The notes under the pieces: model-generated
Told to the model about the DNA's origin: nothing
Databases searched by the model: none
Seen by the model: the letters and a program-made list of their open reading frames with translations, nothing else
Part shown: in pieces, positions 45,667 to 54,640 of the stretch
Position numbering within the stretch: position 1 is the first letter of the stretch
Layout: every line of letters begins with the position of its first letter
From: an uncultured Bacillota bacterium
GTDB lineage: Bacteria; Bacillota_I; Bacilli_A; RF39; UBA660
Assembly: GCA_947168865.1 (NCBI GenBank)
Contig: CAMVNN010000002.1
Coordinates: forward strand, 1 to 64,000
Reading direction: 5' to 3'
Length of the DNA: 64,000 nucleotides
Program-made: the position numbers and the translations under genes

Positions 45667-46107
45667 CTATAAACTTCTTACATTTACTCCAACTTCTTTA
45701 AAAAGCTCTTGAGTTCTTTCATCTGGATAAACACCATTAACAATAACCTCTTTAATGCCGGCATTTACAAGCATTTTAGCACATTGAAAACATGGTGTAA
45801 CTGTTATATAAATACTCGACCCCTCGGTTGCAACTCCGTGTCTTGCAGCTTGAACTAAAGCATTTTGCTCTGCATGAACAGCACGACACAAATCTAATTG
45901 TTGTCCACTTGGAATCTTTAATTTTTCACGGATGCAGCCAACTTCAGAACAGTGAGCAGATCCTTTACTAGCTCCATTATAACCAGTTGATAAAATGCAT
46001 TTATCTTTCACAATAACTGCACCTACTTGCCTTCTAAGACAAGTACTCCTTGTTGCAACTAACTTTGCAACTTCCATAAAATATTCATCCCAACTTGGTC
46101 TTTCCAT
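45667..46107 (-). CDS. dCMP deaminase (ComEB-type)
   Basis: This 146-residue zinc enzyme deaminates dCMP to dUMP for thymidylate synthesis. The zinc site is [11 protein letters not shown] (His and catalytic Glu) and [12 protein letters not shown] (two Cys). A second cysteine/His cluster, [14 protein letters not shown], matches the extra zinc of dCMP deaminases. It sits between ylxR and infB, the slot usually held by ylxQ (an L7Ae-type protein), and is spaced four bases from ylxR. Confidence 0.93.
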   Translation of the reverse strand: MERPSWDEYFMEVAKLVATRSTCLRRQVGAVIVKDKCILSTGYNGASKGSAHCSEVGCIREKLKIPSGQQLDLCRAVHAEQNALVQAARHGVATEGSSIYITVTPCFQCAKMLVNAGIKEVIVNGVYPDERTQELFKEVGVNVRSL

Positions 46108-46111
46108 AGCA

Positions 46112-46375
46112 TCACCCCTTAATCAAATTCTTTAATTCTTCATAAATATTAGAAGGAACTTCTACTTCTAATACTTTATCTAAAATTTTATTCTTTTCGG
46201 CTTTTTCAATAACATCTAAAGCTAATTTTAAATAAGCTCCTCTACCATTAGCTTTTGAAGTAGTATCAACTATTACGTTTCCTTCTGGTGTACGAACAAC
46301 ACGAACCAATTCTTTTTTTGGCAATTTCTCGTGTGTTACAACACAGCTTCTCATAGGTATCTTCTTATTCTTCAT
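46112..46375 (-). CDS. ylxR: YlxR/DUF448 family RNA-binding protein
   Basis: The 87-residue protein carries the DUF448 signature: RSCVVTHEKLPKKELVRVVR, then KANGRGAYLKL. In B. subtilis this family has been described as a modulator of RNase P and gene expression. The start at 46375 follows GTAGGTG; the in-frame GTG nine bases upstream is the ribosome site itself. Position between nusA and infB is conserved. Confidence 0.93.
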   Translation of the reverse strand: MKNKKIPMRSCVVTHEKLPKKELVRVVRTPEGNVIVDTTSKANGRGAYLKLALDVIEKAEKNKILDKVLEVEVPSNIYEELKNLIKG

Positions 46376-46384
46376 ATAGTTCAC

Positions 46385-47476
46385 CTACTCTAATATATTA
46401 ATTCCTTCTTCAGCAGCTTGTTCATATGTTTTAACATCTATCTTGTAATGTGTTAAACGTGATGCTAATCTAACATTTAAACCTTTTTTACCAATAGCTA
46501 AAGATAAATTTTCATTATCTACTATTGTCATTGCTTCTTGCTTCTTTGGATTTGTTATAAATACACGAACATTCTTAGCAGGACTAAGTGCATTCTCAAT
46601 GAATTTTTCTGGATTATTGTCATAAGCAATAACGTCTATTTTTTCTCCATTTAATTCTTCACTTATACGATTGATACGTGATCCTCTTTCACCGATACAA
46701 GAACCAACTGCATCAACACGAGAATTTTCACTCATAACGGCAATTTTAGTTCTAACTCCGGCTTCACGAGCAACACTGTAAACAAGAATTATTCCTTCAG
46801 TTATTTCAGGTATTTCAAGTTCAAATAGGCGCTTAACAAGACCATAATGAGTTCTAGATAACAATATTAAAGGTCCTTTACTAGTACTTTCCACTTTTGA
46901 AATGTAAACCTTAATATTTGATCCCATTTTAATTGTTTCCCCAGGAATAATCTCTGTTTTTGGTAAAATTCCTTGGGCTTTACCTAATGCAATATAATAA
47001 TTTCTTGCATCTTCCATGGCAACAATACCACTCATCATTTCATTTTCTTTTTCAGCAAATTCATTTACAATTGAATCTCTTTCGGCTTCACGAATCTTTT
47101 GCACAACAACTTGCTTAGCAGTAGCAGCTGCAACACGGCCAAAATCTCTTGGGGTTACCTCTTCTTCAATTGTTTCACCATAATTAATTCCAGGAACTTC
47201 TTTTCTTGCTTCTTCTAAAGTCAAATGAATTCTTTCATCAAATATTGGATTCCCTTCCTCGTCAGTTGCATCTTCTGGCATAACTGTTTTAAAAGAAAAT
47301 ACTTTAATATCTCCAGTATCACGATTAATGTCTACTCTCACATTTGATAATGAATTATAGTTTTTCTTGTAAGCTGATGTTAATGCAAGTTCCATTGCTT
47401 CATATATAACATCTTCACTGATATTTTTTTCTTCAACTAATAGTGCCACAGCATTTTTAAAAGCCTTACTGTCCAT
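46385..47476 (-). CDS. nusA: Transcription termination/antitermination factor NusA
   Basis: The 363-residue protein has an N-terminal RNAP-binding domain (KNISEDVIYEAMELALTSAY), an S1 domain, and two KH domains with GSCIGERGSRINRISEELNGEKIDV and LAIGKKGLNVRLAS. It lacks the C-terminal acidic repeats of Proteobacteria, as is normal for Bacillota. The start at 47476, after AAAGGAGATG, overlaps the rimP end by 11 bases. It regulates pausing and termination and lies second in the rimP operon. Confidence 0.96.
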   Translation of the reverse strand: MDSKAFKNAVALLVEEKNISEDVIYEAMELALTSAYKKNYNSLSNVRVDINRDTGDIKVFSFKTVMPEDATDEEGNPIFDERIHLTLEEARKEVPGINYGETIEEEVTPRDFGRVAAATAKQVVVQKIREAERDSIVNEFAEKENEMMSGIVAMEDARNYYIALGKAQGILPKTEIIPGETIKMGSNIKVYISKVESTSKGPLILLSRTHYGLVKRLFELEIPEITEGIILVYSVAREAGVRTKIAVMSENSRVDAVGSCIGERGSRINRISEELNGEKIDVIAYDNNPEKFIENALSPAKNVRVFITNPKKQEAMTIVDNENLSLAIGKKGLNVRLASRLTHYKIDVKTYEQAAEEGINILE

Positions 47477-47732
47477 CTTTAACATCTCCTTTTTCTTTTG
47501 AACAAACATCTAACATATAGTTTTCTTCTATTAAGTCTTTCTCATCTAAAATTGGATTAATCAAATTACTTACATTAACGCAATCATCAATTGTTATATA
47601 TCCTTCTTTATCAATATAAACTCTTAAGTAAGAAATACTTCCTTCAGTAACATATTCAACTTCAGATAAAATATAATTGTTTTCTGTTAGAATTGGTTCG
47701 ATTAATTTTTTTACTTCTTTTGCAACATCCAT
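47466..47732 (-). CDS. rimP: Ribosome maturation factor RimP, N-terminal domain only
   Basis: The 88-residue protein matches the first RimP domain (LTENNYILSEVEYV, RVYIDKEGYITIDDCVNVSN, ENYMLDVCSKEKG). The typical protein has about 150 residues with a second, SH3-like domain. Here the protein stops just after the first domain, where most relatives read LDVSSPG. The stop lies inside the nusA start region, so this is a compact operon rather than a random truncation. Function may be retained in part. Confidence 0.85.
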   Translation of the reverse strand: MDVAKEVKKLIEPILTENNYILSEVEYVTEGSISYLRVYIDKEGYITIDDCVNVSNLINPILDEKDLIEENYMLDVCSKEKGDVKDGQ

Positions 47733-47754
47733 AAAAACTCCTTTATTAATTTTA

Positions 47755-47777
47755 AAGAGTGGGTTTTACCCACTCTC
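47755..47777 (-). promoter_or_regulatory. Leader hairpin upstream of rimP
   Basis: The stem AGAGTGGGT/ACCCACTCT with loop AAA lies in the minus-strand leader of the rimP operon, 22 bases before the start. An extended -10 box (TGTTATAAT, -10 at 47794-47799) lies just upstream. There is no clear T-run, so it is a structured leader or a weak attenuator. Confidence 0.5.
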
Positions 47778-47873
47778 TCGTTTCAACACCCATATTATAA
47801 CATAAATAATTAATAATACTAGCTTTTTTTATATTTTTTTTTATTTTTTTGCTGTTTTTTTTTTGGTGTTTAT

Positions 47874-48587
47874 ATGAATGCTAAAAATGTCGACAATTAT
47901 CTTAGTAATTTTATCCGAGGTTTTATTGGAATATTTACATACTTGTTTTTAAACCTTGCTTTGAGTCCAATATTAACTTTACTTGGAATAAATGTATCTG
48001 AATTATCAAGAAAACAAGCAGTTCTAATTTCAATGAGTGTCAGTTTTATAGTAGTTATTATTCTGATACTTTTATCTTGGAAAACTCTCAAAAAAAACTG
48101 GTTGGAATACAAAGAAAAATGGAAAGATTTTTTAAAAAGGAATGTTAAATATTGGGTTTGTTCATTGGCAATCATGTTTGCAACTAATTTAGCAATCGCG
48201 ATTATTTTTAATCGCATGACTTCCGCGAATGATGAAGCAATTAGAAAGATATTTGATGTAATGCCTATTTATATAATTTTAGAAGCTGCAATTTTAGCTC
48301 CAATTACAGAAGAATTAGTATTTAGGCAATCAATTAGATATATGATTAAAAATAAGTGGATATTTATCATATCATCTGGCTTAATATTTGGGTTTATGCA
48401 TACTTTAACATCATTAGAAAGTTTATCTGATTTCTTATATATTATTCCATATAGTGTACCAGGTTGTTTCTTTGCATATATGTTATATGAAGAAGACAAT
48501 GTTTTAGTTCCAATGTCATTTCATATGATTCATAACACTTTGGCTATTATATTGCTTATAATAAGCAAATTATCTGGTGTAATTTAA
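47874..48587 (+). CDS. CPBP family intramembrane metalloprotease
   Basis: The 237-residue protein has about seven membrane helices and the CPBP/CAAX protease motifs: PITEELVFR (EExxxR), FGFMHTLTS (FxxxH) and HMIHNTLA (HxxxN region). In Gram-positive bacteria these proteins act in bacteriocin immunity or maturation, or in membrane protein processing. There is no bacteriocin gene nearby. It diverges from rimP, and the start lies in a T-rich region with GGTGT upstream. Confidence 0.85.
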   Translation: MNAKNVDNYLSNFIRGFIGIFTYLFLNLALSPILTLLGINVSELSRKQAVLISMSVSFIVVIILILLSWKTLKKNWLEYKEKWKDFLKRNVKYWVCSLAIMFATNLAIAIIFNRMTSANDEAIRKIFDVMPIYIILEAAILAPITEELVFRQSIRYMIKNKWIFIISSGLIFGFMHTLTSLESLSDFLYIIPYSVPGCFFAYMLYEEDNVLVPMSFHMIHNTLAIILLIISKLSGVI

Positions 48588-48617
48588 AAAATAACATTTT
48601 TAAAAATGTTATTTTTT
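48586..48617. terminator. Bidirectional terminator
   Basis: The palindrome AAATAACATTTT/AAAATGTTATTT with T-runs lies between the converging CPBP and YitT genes. Confidence 0.85.
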
Positions 48618-48619
48618 TG

Positions 48620-49489
48620 TCAAAAATTCTTTTTAAATTCTCCTTTAATACCAATTCCTTCACTCTTAATCATGAATGTTTTAATATTAAATTTACTCAT
48701 ATTTCTTTCTAATTTTATTAATTCATATTTTGTTAAAGCTGTATAAATAATGTACGTTCTGGAATCATCATATCCACCATTTGCATGCCAATAAGTAAAA
48801 TCACGTTTTAAATCATTTTTTATAAATTCATTAATTACTTTTGGATTTTCTTTGCAAAATATAAATGCTGTTGAGCAAACATTTTGTTCGTGCATTCTAT
48901 CTACCATTAAATTATCAACAGCCGAATAAATTATAGAATAAACCATTATCTCTAGACCATATCTAAGTCCAGCTACAATATAAATGAATGTATTGATAAA
49001 CATTCCCATTTTGCCAACAGAAAAATTGTTATTTTTTTTTGACAAAGTTAAACCAATAATATCAGTTCCTCCAGTTGATGCCCCACTTGATAGAATCATA
49101 CCAACTCCAACTCCACCTATAATTCCTCCGACAACAACATTAGTTAAAATATCATCTACTATTTTTATATTTGGTAGCACCGATAACATTAGGGCTTGAA
49201 TAGATACTGCAAATAAAGTTCTAAAGAAAAATGTTTTCCCTAGAGATTTATATGCTAGGAAAAAAAGTGGAATATTGATCATATAGTAGATAGCACCACT
49301 AAAATCAAAAGAGATTTCTAATTTAAACGTATCAATTACAATGCTTCTTATTAATTGAGACAAACCGAGGACCCCACCAGTATATAAATGGTTAGGCACG
49401 ACGAAGAAATTAATCGCGATGCAAAACAAAAGTGAACCAACAATGGCTTTCAATAAATCTTTATAATTCCAATTAAATACTTTCTTCAT
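48620..49489 (-). CDS. YitT family membrane protein
   Basis: The 289-residue protein has five or six membrane helices and a C-terminal DUF2179 domain (KYELIKLERNMSKFNIKTFMI). Diagnostic YitT phrases are NFFVVPNHLYTGGVLGLSQL, SSGASTGGTDIIGLTLSKK and IYSAVDNLMVDRMHEQ. The transported substrate is unknown. The start at 49489 follows AAGGATGG. Confidence 0.9.
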   Translation of the reverse strand: MKKVFNWNYKDLLKAIVGSLLFCIAINFFVVPNHLYTGGVLGLSQLIRSIVIDTFKLEISFDFSGAIYYMINIPLFFLAYKSLGKTFFFRTLFAVSIQALMLSVLPNIKIVDDILTNVVVGGIIGGVGVGMILSSGASTGGTDIIGLTLSKKNNNFSVGKMGMFINTFIYIVAGLRYGLEIMVYSIIYSAVDNLMVDRMHEQNVCSTAFIFCKENPKVINEFIKNDLKRDFTYWHANGGYDDSRTYIIYTALTKYELIKLERNMSKFNIKTFMIKSEGIGIKGEFKKNF

Positions 49490-49589
49490 AATTACCATCC
49501 TTATTGCATGATAATTATATCATTTTAAACTTAATTGTAAATAGATTTATTAACTATTAATTAAAATTAAAAAAAAATAAAAAAAAAGA

Positions 49590-49618
49590 TTGACAAATAA
49601 TATGTTTTCGACTAATAT
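49590..49618 (+). promoter_or_regulatory. Promoter of the second small RNA
   Basis: TTGACA (49590-49595, a perfect -35), 17 bases and TAATAT (49613-49618). No protein gene follows on this strand. Confidence 0.7.
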
Positions 49619-49623
49619 ATAAA

Positions 49624-49720
49624 TCGCCAGTTCGAGTTAGGCGAATTGGAGCTAGTTTATCTAGCAAACCCCTTTTTATTCTTTTGTGGGAACTGTCTCA
49701 GGGGGCAGTTCCTTTTTTTT
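49624..49720 (+). ncRNA. Candidate stand-alone small RNA 2 with C-rich stretch
   Basis: About 97 bases follow the promoter with no open frame. Hairpin TCGCC/GGCGA and hairpin GCTAG-TTTAT-CTAGC come first, then an unpaired AAACCCCTTTTTATT, then a strong terminator (GGAACTG/CAGTTCC plus eight T). It sits between YitT and the pyruvate:ferredoxin oxidoreductase gene, opposite in strand to both. It resembles the RNA at 17986-18080 in size, order of elements and the phrase GCAAACC. It is not a recognised riboswitch or housekeeping RNA. Confidence 0.6.
49688..49720 (+). terminator. Terminator of small RNA 2
   Basis: GGAACTGTCTC and GGCAGTTCC pair, followed by eight T. Confidence 0.85.
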
Positions 49721-49741
49721 GTGCAAAAAAAAAGGCGCTTA

Positions 49742-52700
49742 TTATTCGCCTTCTTTTGCTAATGACTTATAGTATTCATATGTTTCAATTGCATGATTTT
49801 TGTTTTTCTGGAGTAACTCACCCATTTCAATTGGATTAATTATTTTTAACATTGAATATCTATTTTGTTTCATCAAAAATTCATCATACAAATTAAAATC
49901 TGCTTTACTATCTAAATAGAATCTAGATTCTTCTGGATTATATCTGAATAATGGGAAATACCCTGAATTAACAGCAAGTTTTTGCATTTCTACAGTGTTT
50001 TCCATACCACCTTCAATTCCATGTGAAATACATGGTGCATAAGCAATTATAATTGAAGGTCCTTTATAGGCTTCTGCCTCTTTAAATGCTTTCAATAGTT
50101 GAATCATATTAGCACCTAATGAAACTGTTGCAACATAAACATGTGGATAAGCTAAAGCCATTTTAGCAAGATCTTTTTTATTATTTTTCTTACCACTAGC
50201 TGCAAACGAAGCAATACTTCCAGCAGGACTTGATTTAGATGATTGGCCACCAGTATTTGAATAAACTTGACTATCTAAAACTAGAATATTAACATCATCA
50301 TTACTTGCAAGGACATGATCAATTCCACCATATCCAATATCATATGCCCATCCATCTCCACCAATAGTCCAGATTGAACGATATGGAATATATTCTTTTA
50401 ATTCTTCTAATTCTTTACAAGTTGAATAATCAATCTTATTTGCAATTTCACTAGTGATTTCATAATCATTAAAATTTTCTAACCACTTATTAAATAATTC
50501 TTTATTTTTACCATTTAAATTATTTTGCATTATTGAAGCAACACGACTTCTAGCATAATTAGTACCAATTAACATACCATATCCATATTCAGCATTATCT
50601 TCAAATAAAGAATTACTCCATGGAATTTGGTAAGGAAGTAATGGCATTCCACCACCATATATAGATGAACAACCAGTTGCATTAGCAATCATCATATGAT
50701 CACCAAATAATTGAGTTAACACTTTGATGTAAGAGGTTTCCCCGCAACCGGCACAAGCACCACAAAAAGCAAATTTTGGTTTCTTAAATTGGCATCCCTT
50801 AACACTATTAATCGGGTATTCATTCTTTTCAGTAATGTTCTTATCTAAATAATCAAATATTTTTTGTTCATTATTTTTTCTTTGTTCAATTAATGTTGAG
50901 CTAATTAAAGCTTTGGCATTTTGCTTAGATGGACAAGTTTTCATGCAAAGTCCACAACCGGTACAATTCATAACAGATATTCCCATTACAAAATACATGT
51001 CGGCTTTACCCATAGCTTTTAAAGCACGCTCTTTAATATAATTTGGTGCCTTGTCGTATTCTTCTTGATTTAACAAAAATGGGCGGATAACACCATGTGG
51101 ACAAACGAATGCACATTGATTACATTGAATGCAGCCTTCTTTAATCCAACGTGGTACAATTTCACTCATCCCCTTTTTCTCGATATCTTTTGAACTTACA
51201 TTAAACGTACCATCAGGATTCTTTAAGAATGCTGAAACTGGTAGTTCGTCACCTTTTCGATGATTAATTGCACTTATAATTCCACTATATTCTGCTTCTT
51301 CTTCAATAAACATCTTAGGAGCTTCTACATGAATTTCTCTCAAATACTTTTTGACAGCATCAATAGCATCATTATTGGCTTTAATAACTGCGTCTCCCTT
51401 TTTGAAGAACTTTTTCTTCACACTAGCTTTTAATGATCTAATTCCATCTTCTTTTTTAACAATATTTGTTAATTCAAATATCGTTGCTGCCATAATCATA
51501 CTGATTTTATTTTTTAATCCAACCTTATTTGCCAAATCATATGCATTAATTATATAAAATTTTATATGACGATCAGCAAGTATTTTTAAAATATTGTCAT
51601 CTAAATATTTTTTAATTTCTTCTTCTGTCTTAACTGTATTTAAAATAAAAATTCCATTTTCTTTTATCTTAGATAGTGTATCAAATTCTAGCATATAACT
51701 ATCTTTTGTTACCATTACAAGTTCTGGATTTTCAACATAATAAGTTGATCTAATTGGATTTTTATTAAATCTTAAGTGTCCAATTGTAACACCACCAGAT
51801 TTTTTAGAATCATATTGAAAATATCCTTGAACAATATTATCTGTTTCGTTACCTATTAAAGACATTAATATCTTGGCTGCGGATACCATTCCATCACTAC
51901 CAAAACCATATAATAATATCTCATGAGAATTTCCAATTTTATAATTTTCATCAACTTTAAGACTCAAATTAGTTACATCATCATTAATTCCAATAGTGAA
52001 ATTATGATGTGGTTTTTTATTCAAAAAGTCATACACTGCTTTTATTTGAGCTGGTGTCGTATTTTTACTAGAAAGTCCATAGCGTCCACCATATATTTCA
52101 TAATTACAATTTTGAAGTGCTGCTACTACATCTAAATAAAGAGGTTCGCCTACACTACCAAATTCTTTAGTGCGATCTAAAACCGCGATTTTTTTAACAG
52201 AAGATGGTAATACATTCTTTAAATGTTTGGCACTGAAAGGTCTATAAAGATGAACTTCAACTAGTCCTATTTCATAACCTTTTTTGTTTAAATCATCTAT
52301 TGTTTCTTTAATTGTTTCACATACTGAACCCATTGCAACTATAACATTAGTCGCATTCCTAGAACCATAGTAATTAAATGGCTTATATGTACTTCCTGTA
52401 ACTTTGTTTATCTTATCCATATAATCAGTAACAACATTTACTATTTCATCATAGTATTTATTTCTTACTTCAGTTGCTTGAAAGTAAATATCATCATTCT
52501 GAGCAGTACCACGCGTAATTGGTTTATTTATTTGAAGAGCATGATTTCTAAATTTTTTAATAGCATCATAATCAACAAGGCCTTTAATATCACTAAGTTC
52601 TAAAATATTTATTTTGTGTAATTCATGACTAGTTCTAAAGCCATCATAAAAATGTAAAAATGGTACACGTCCACTTATAGTACTAAGGTGAGCTACAGCT

Positions 52701-53152
52701 GATAAAAAGGCAGCATCTTGAACAGATGAAGATGCTAGACACGCAAATCCAGTTTGACGAGTTGCATAGATATCTTGATGATCTCCAAATATGCTCAATG
52801 CATGTGTTGCCAAGCTTCTAGCTGCAACATGAATAACGCAAGGAAGCATTTCTCCTGCTATTTTATACATATTTGGTATCATTAAAAGAAGTCCCTGACT
52901 TGCTGTGAAAGTTGTTGTTAAAAGTCCTGCTTGAAGTGAACCATGAACCATTCCTGCAGCTCCTGCTTCACTTTGCATCTCAACTACCTTTACTCTATTA
53001 CCGAATATATTTAAAACTCCGTTATTACTCCATTCATCAACATGTTCTGCCATTGGACTCGCTGGTGTTATCGGATAAATTCCAGCAACCTCTGTGAACA
53101 TATAAGCTGTGTTGCTACAAGCTTCATTTCCATCTACTGTTACTAATTTCAT
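49742..53152 (-). CDS. nifJ: Pyruvate:ferredoxin (flavodoxin) oxidoreductase
   Basis: The 1136-residue single-chain enzyme oxidises pyruvate to acetyl-CoA and CO2 and reduces ferredoxin. The N-terminal pyrimidine domain starts with ACSNTAYMFTEVAGIYPITPASPMAE. Two ferredoxin-type clusters lie in the middle (CIQCNQCAFVCPHG and CTGCGLCMKTCP), and a further Fe-S ligand set is in FCGACAGCGETSY. The thiamine pyrophosphate domain has GGDGWAYDIGYGG and LDSQVYSNTGGQSS. Length is close to the usual 1170. It indicates an anaerobic lifestyle. A terminator-like hairpin (GGCG/CGCC with nine T) overlaps its end. Confidence 0.96.
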   Translation of the reverse strand: MKLVTVDGNEACSNTAYMFTEVAGIYPITPASPMAEHVDEWSNNGVLNIFGNRVKVVEMQSEAGAAGMVHGSLQAGLLTTTFTASQGLLLMIPNMYKIAGEMLPCVIHVAARSLATHALSIFGDHQDIYATRQTGFACLASSSVQDAAFLSAVAHLSTISGRVPFLHFYDGFRTSHELHKINILELSDIKGLVDYDAIKKFRNHALQINKPITRGTAQNDDIYFQATEVRNKYYDEIVNVVTDYMDKINKVTGSTYKPFNYYGSRNATNVIVAMGSVCETIKETIDDLNKKGYEIGLVEVHLYRPFSAKHLKNVLPSSVKKIAVLDRTKEFGSVGEPLYLDVVAALQNCNYEIYGGRYGLSSKNTTPAQIKAVYDFLNKKPHHNFTIGINDDVTNLSLKVDENYKIGNSHEILLYGFGSDGMVSAAKILMSLIGNETDNIVQGYFQYDSKKSGGVTIGHLRFNKNPIRSTYYVENPELVMVTKDSYMLEFDTLSKIKENGIFILNTVKTEEEIKKYLDDNILKILADRHIKFYIINAYDLANKVGLKNKISMIMAATIFELTNIVKKEDGIRSLKASVKKKFFKKGDAVIKANNDAIDAVKKYLREIHVEAPKMFIEEEAEYSGIISAINHRKGDELPVSAFLKNPDGTFNVSSKDIEKKGMSEIVPRWIKEGCIQCNQCAFVCPHGVIRPFLLNQEEYDKAPNYIKERALKAMGKADMYFVMGISVMNCTGCGLCMKTCPSKQNAKALISSTLIEQRKNNEQKIFDYLDKNITEKNEYPINSVKGCQFKKPKFAFCGACAGCGETSYIKVLTQLFGDHMMIANATGCSSIYGGGMPLLPYQIPWSNSLFEDNAEYGYGMLIGTNYARSRVASIMQNNLNGKNKELFNKWLENFNDYEITSEIANKIDYSTCKELEELKEYIPYRSIWTIGGDGWAYDIGYGGIDHVLASNDDVNILVLDSQVYSNTGGQSSKSSPAGSIASFAASGKKNNKKDLAKMALAYPHVYVATVSLGANMIQLLKAFKEAEAYKGPSIIIAYAPCISHGIEGGMENTVEMQKLAVNSGYFPLFRYNPEESRFYLDSKADFNLYDEFLMKQNRYSMLKIINPIEMGELLQKNKNHAIETYEYYKSLAKEGE

Positions 53153-53194
53153 TATTTCACATCCTTATTTTTTAATCATAATGACCTATTATTA

Positions 53195-53223
53195 ATTATA
53201 TCATTTATATCTTTTTCAATCAA
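53195..53223 (-). promoter_or_regulatory. Promoter of the pyruvate:ferredoxin oxidoreductase gene
   Basis: TTGATT (53218-53223), 17 bases and TATAAT (53195-53200) lie on the minus strand, about 45 bases before the start. Confidence 0.7.
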
Positions 53224-53224
53224 C

Positions 53225-53252
53225 AAAAAAACCGAATGATAATTCATTCGGC
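53225..53252 (-). terminator. Terminator after the VirD4-like gene
   Basis: The stem GCCGAATGA/TCATTCGGT is followed by seven T on the minus strand. The nifJ promoter begins at its end. Confidence 0.8.
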
Positions 53253-53262
53253 TTTCTCATTT

Positions 53263-54525
53263 TTAATCTTTCTTAATTTCAAAATATGGTAACATTTTTG
53301 TTTTAAATGGCATCATTCTAATGGTTAGAATAATTGCTTCAAATGGTTTCATGCATTTTAAATCTTCAATGGTAACTAACGGTTCTTTTTTTGATGTTTC
53401 ACCACATAACTTGCATATTTCTTCTAGTGTTTCAACATCTTGTGAAAGCAAATAAACTATATTAGTAAAGCCTAATCTAATCATCTCGGCTCCTTCATTG
53501 CCATAAATTCTTTTTAAATCATTAAATCCTCTTATCATTATAGTAAAGATTAATCCGATTCCTTTTGAATAATTTAGCATTTTAGGAAAATCTAAAATTG
53601 GATTAGCATTATAGAATTCATCAATAATTACATTAAGTCTATTTTTTCCTTCTTTAGCAGCATATACTTGTTCAACGAATAATGGTAATAAATTATTTGA
53701 TATTTTTGATTTACCTGATTTGATAAAGATAGCAACCTTTTCTTCACTTATCTTACTAATATCAAAATCACTTTTAGATAACATTTTCTTCAAATTTTCT
53801 TTTCCAATAAATGCTTTATATTTATTGTCAAATACTGAAATAATACTCATTCTTGTATCATTTGGTGATGATAATACACAAGCTAAATTAATATAAGAAG
53901 ATGTTCCTTTATTCAAGCTCTTAAAGAATTTATCAGGATTTTCTTTAATGATATCATCAAGTTCATAAATTGAATCTAAAGTAAGTTCTTTCTTGTTTTC
54001 TAATAAATATAAGCAAATACCAGCAAAGTAATTCACTGCTGAATTAATCCAAAATGGATCAGAATTTTGTTCTTCTGGACCATTAATTAAATAATAACCT
54101 AGATTTTCTATTTCATCAGATGCTTTGTCATAATTTTTCTCATTATACAATTTTTGAACAAAATCAAATGGATTCCATTTATTTGTATCTATTGCTTCAT
54201 CTAAGTTAAGTCTAAATACCTTATATCCGTTTTTTTCAAACTCATCTTTAGTTGTTTCATAAAGCTCATTACTAGCATCACTTACAATAACAGATTCTTC
54301 TGCTAACCAAGCTTCATTTAACATTGGAAGTGTAATACATTGTGTTTTTCCACTACCAGTTGAACCAATTACAAGTGAATGTGTTCCTCTACCATTAACG
54401 TATAAATATTCATTATCATATGCCATTGGAAGTCCTGAGAATTTAATTTTTTCCTTGCCATTTATTTTTGAAAGAGGCACTAATTCTTTCATGTTTTCTA
54501 ATGTTTCCCACTCTGCGAATTTCAT
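53263..54525 (-). CDS. VirD4/TraG-like P-loop ATPase, orphan
   Basis: The 420-residue protein has the architecture of a type IV coupling protein motor without its membrane anchor. Walker A GSTGSGKTQ near residue 58 is followed by VIVSDASNELYE and by LNLDEAIDTNKWNPFDFV, a typical VirD4 phrase. Walker B is LNVIIDEFYNANPILDFPKML, and TIMIRGFNDLKRIYG is equivalent to the QS..QL region. Conjugation systems normally have relaxase and VirB genes, and none is in this window. It has its own terminator. The role, in DNA or protein transfer or in something domesticated, is unknown. Confidence 0.85.
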   Translation of the reverse strand: MKFAEWETLENMKELVPLSKINGKEKIKFSGLPMAYDNEYLYVNGRGTHSLVIGSTGSGKTQCITLPMLNEAWLAEESVIVSDASNELYETTKDEFEKNGYKVFRLNLDEAIDTNKWNPFDFVQKLYNEKNYDKASDEIENLGYYLINGPEEQNSDPFWINSAVNYFAGICLYLLENKKELTLDSIYELDDIIKENPDKFFKSLNKGTSSYINLACVLSSPNDTRMSIISVFDNKYKAFIGKENLKKMLSKSDFDISKISEEKVAIFIKSGKSKISNNLLPLFVEQVYAAKEGKNRLNVIIDEFYNANPILDFPKMLNYSKGIGLIFTIMIRGFNDLKRIYGNEGAEMIRLGFTNIVYLLSQDVETLEEICKLCGETSKKEPLVTIEDLKCMKPFEAIILTIRMMPFKTKMLPYFEIKKD

Positions 54526-54640
54526 ATTATTCCTCCTTTGCAATTTGAGTATATCACCCAGTTTCGGTTAAAAGTTAAACAATAGTGGTGTAAATTTGAT
54601 TGTTTCTGCTTTTTATAGTATCCTTATATTGGTGATTGAA

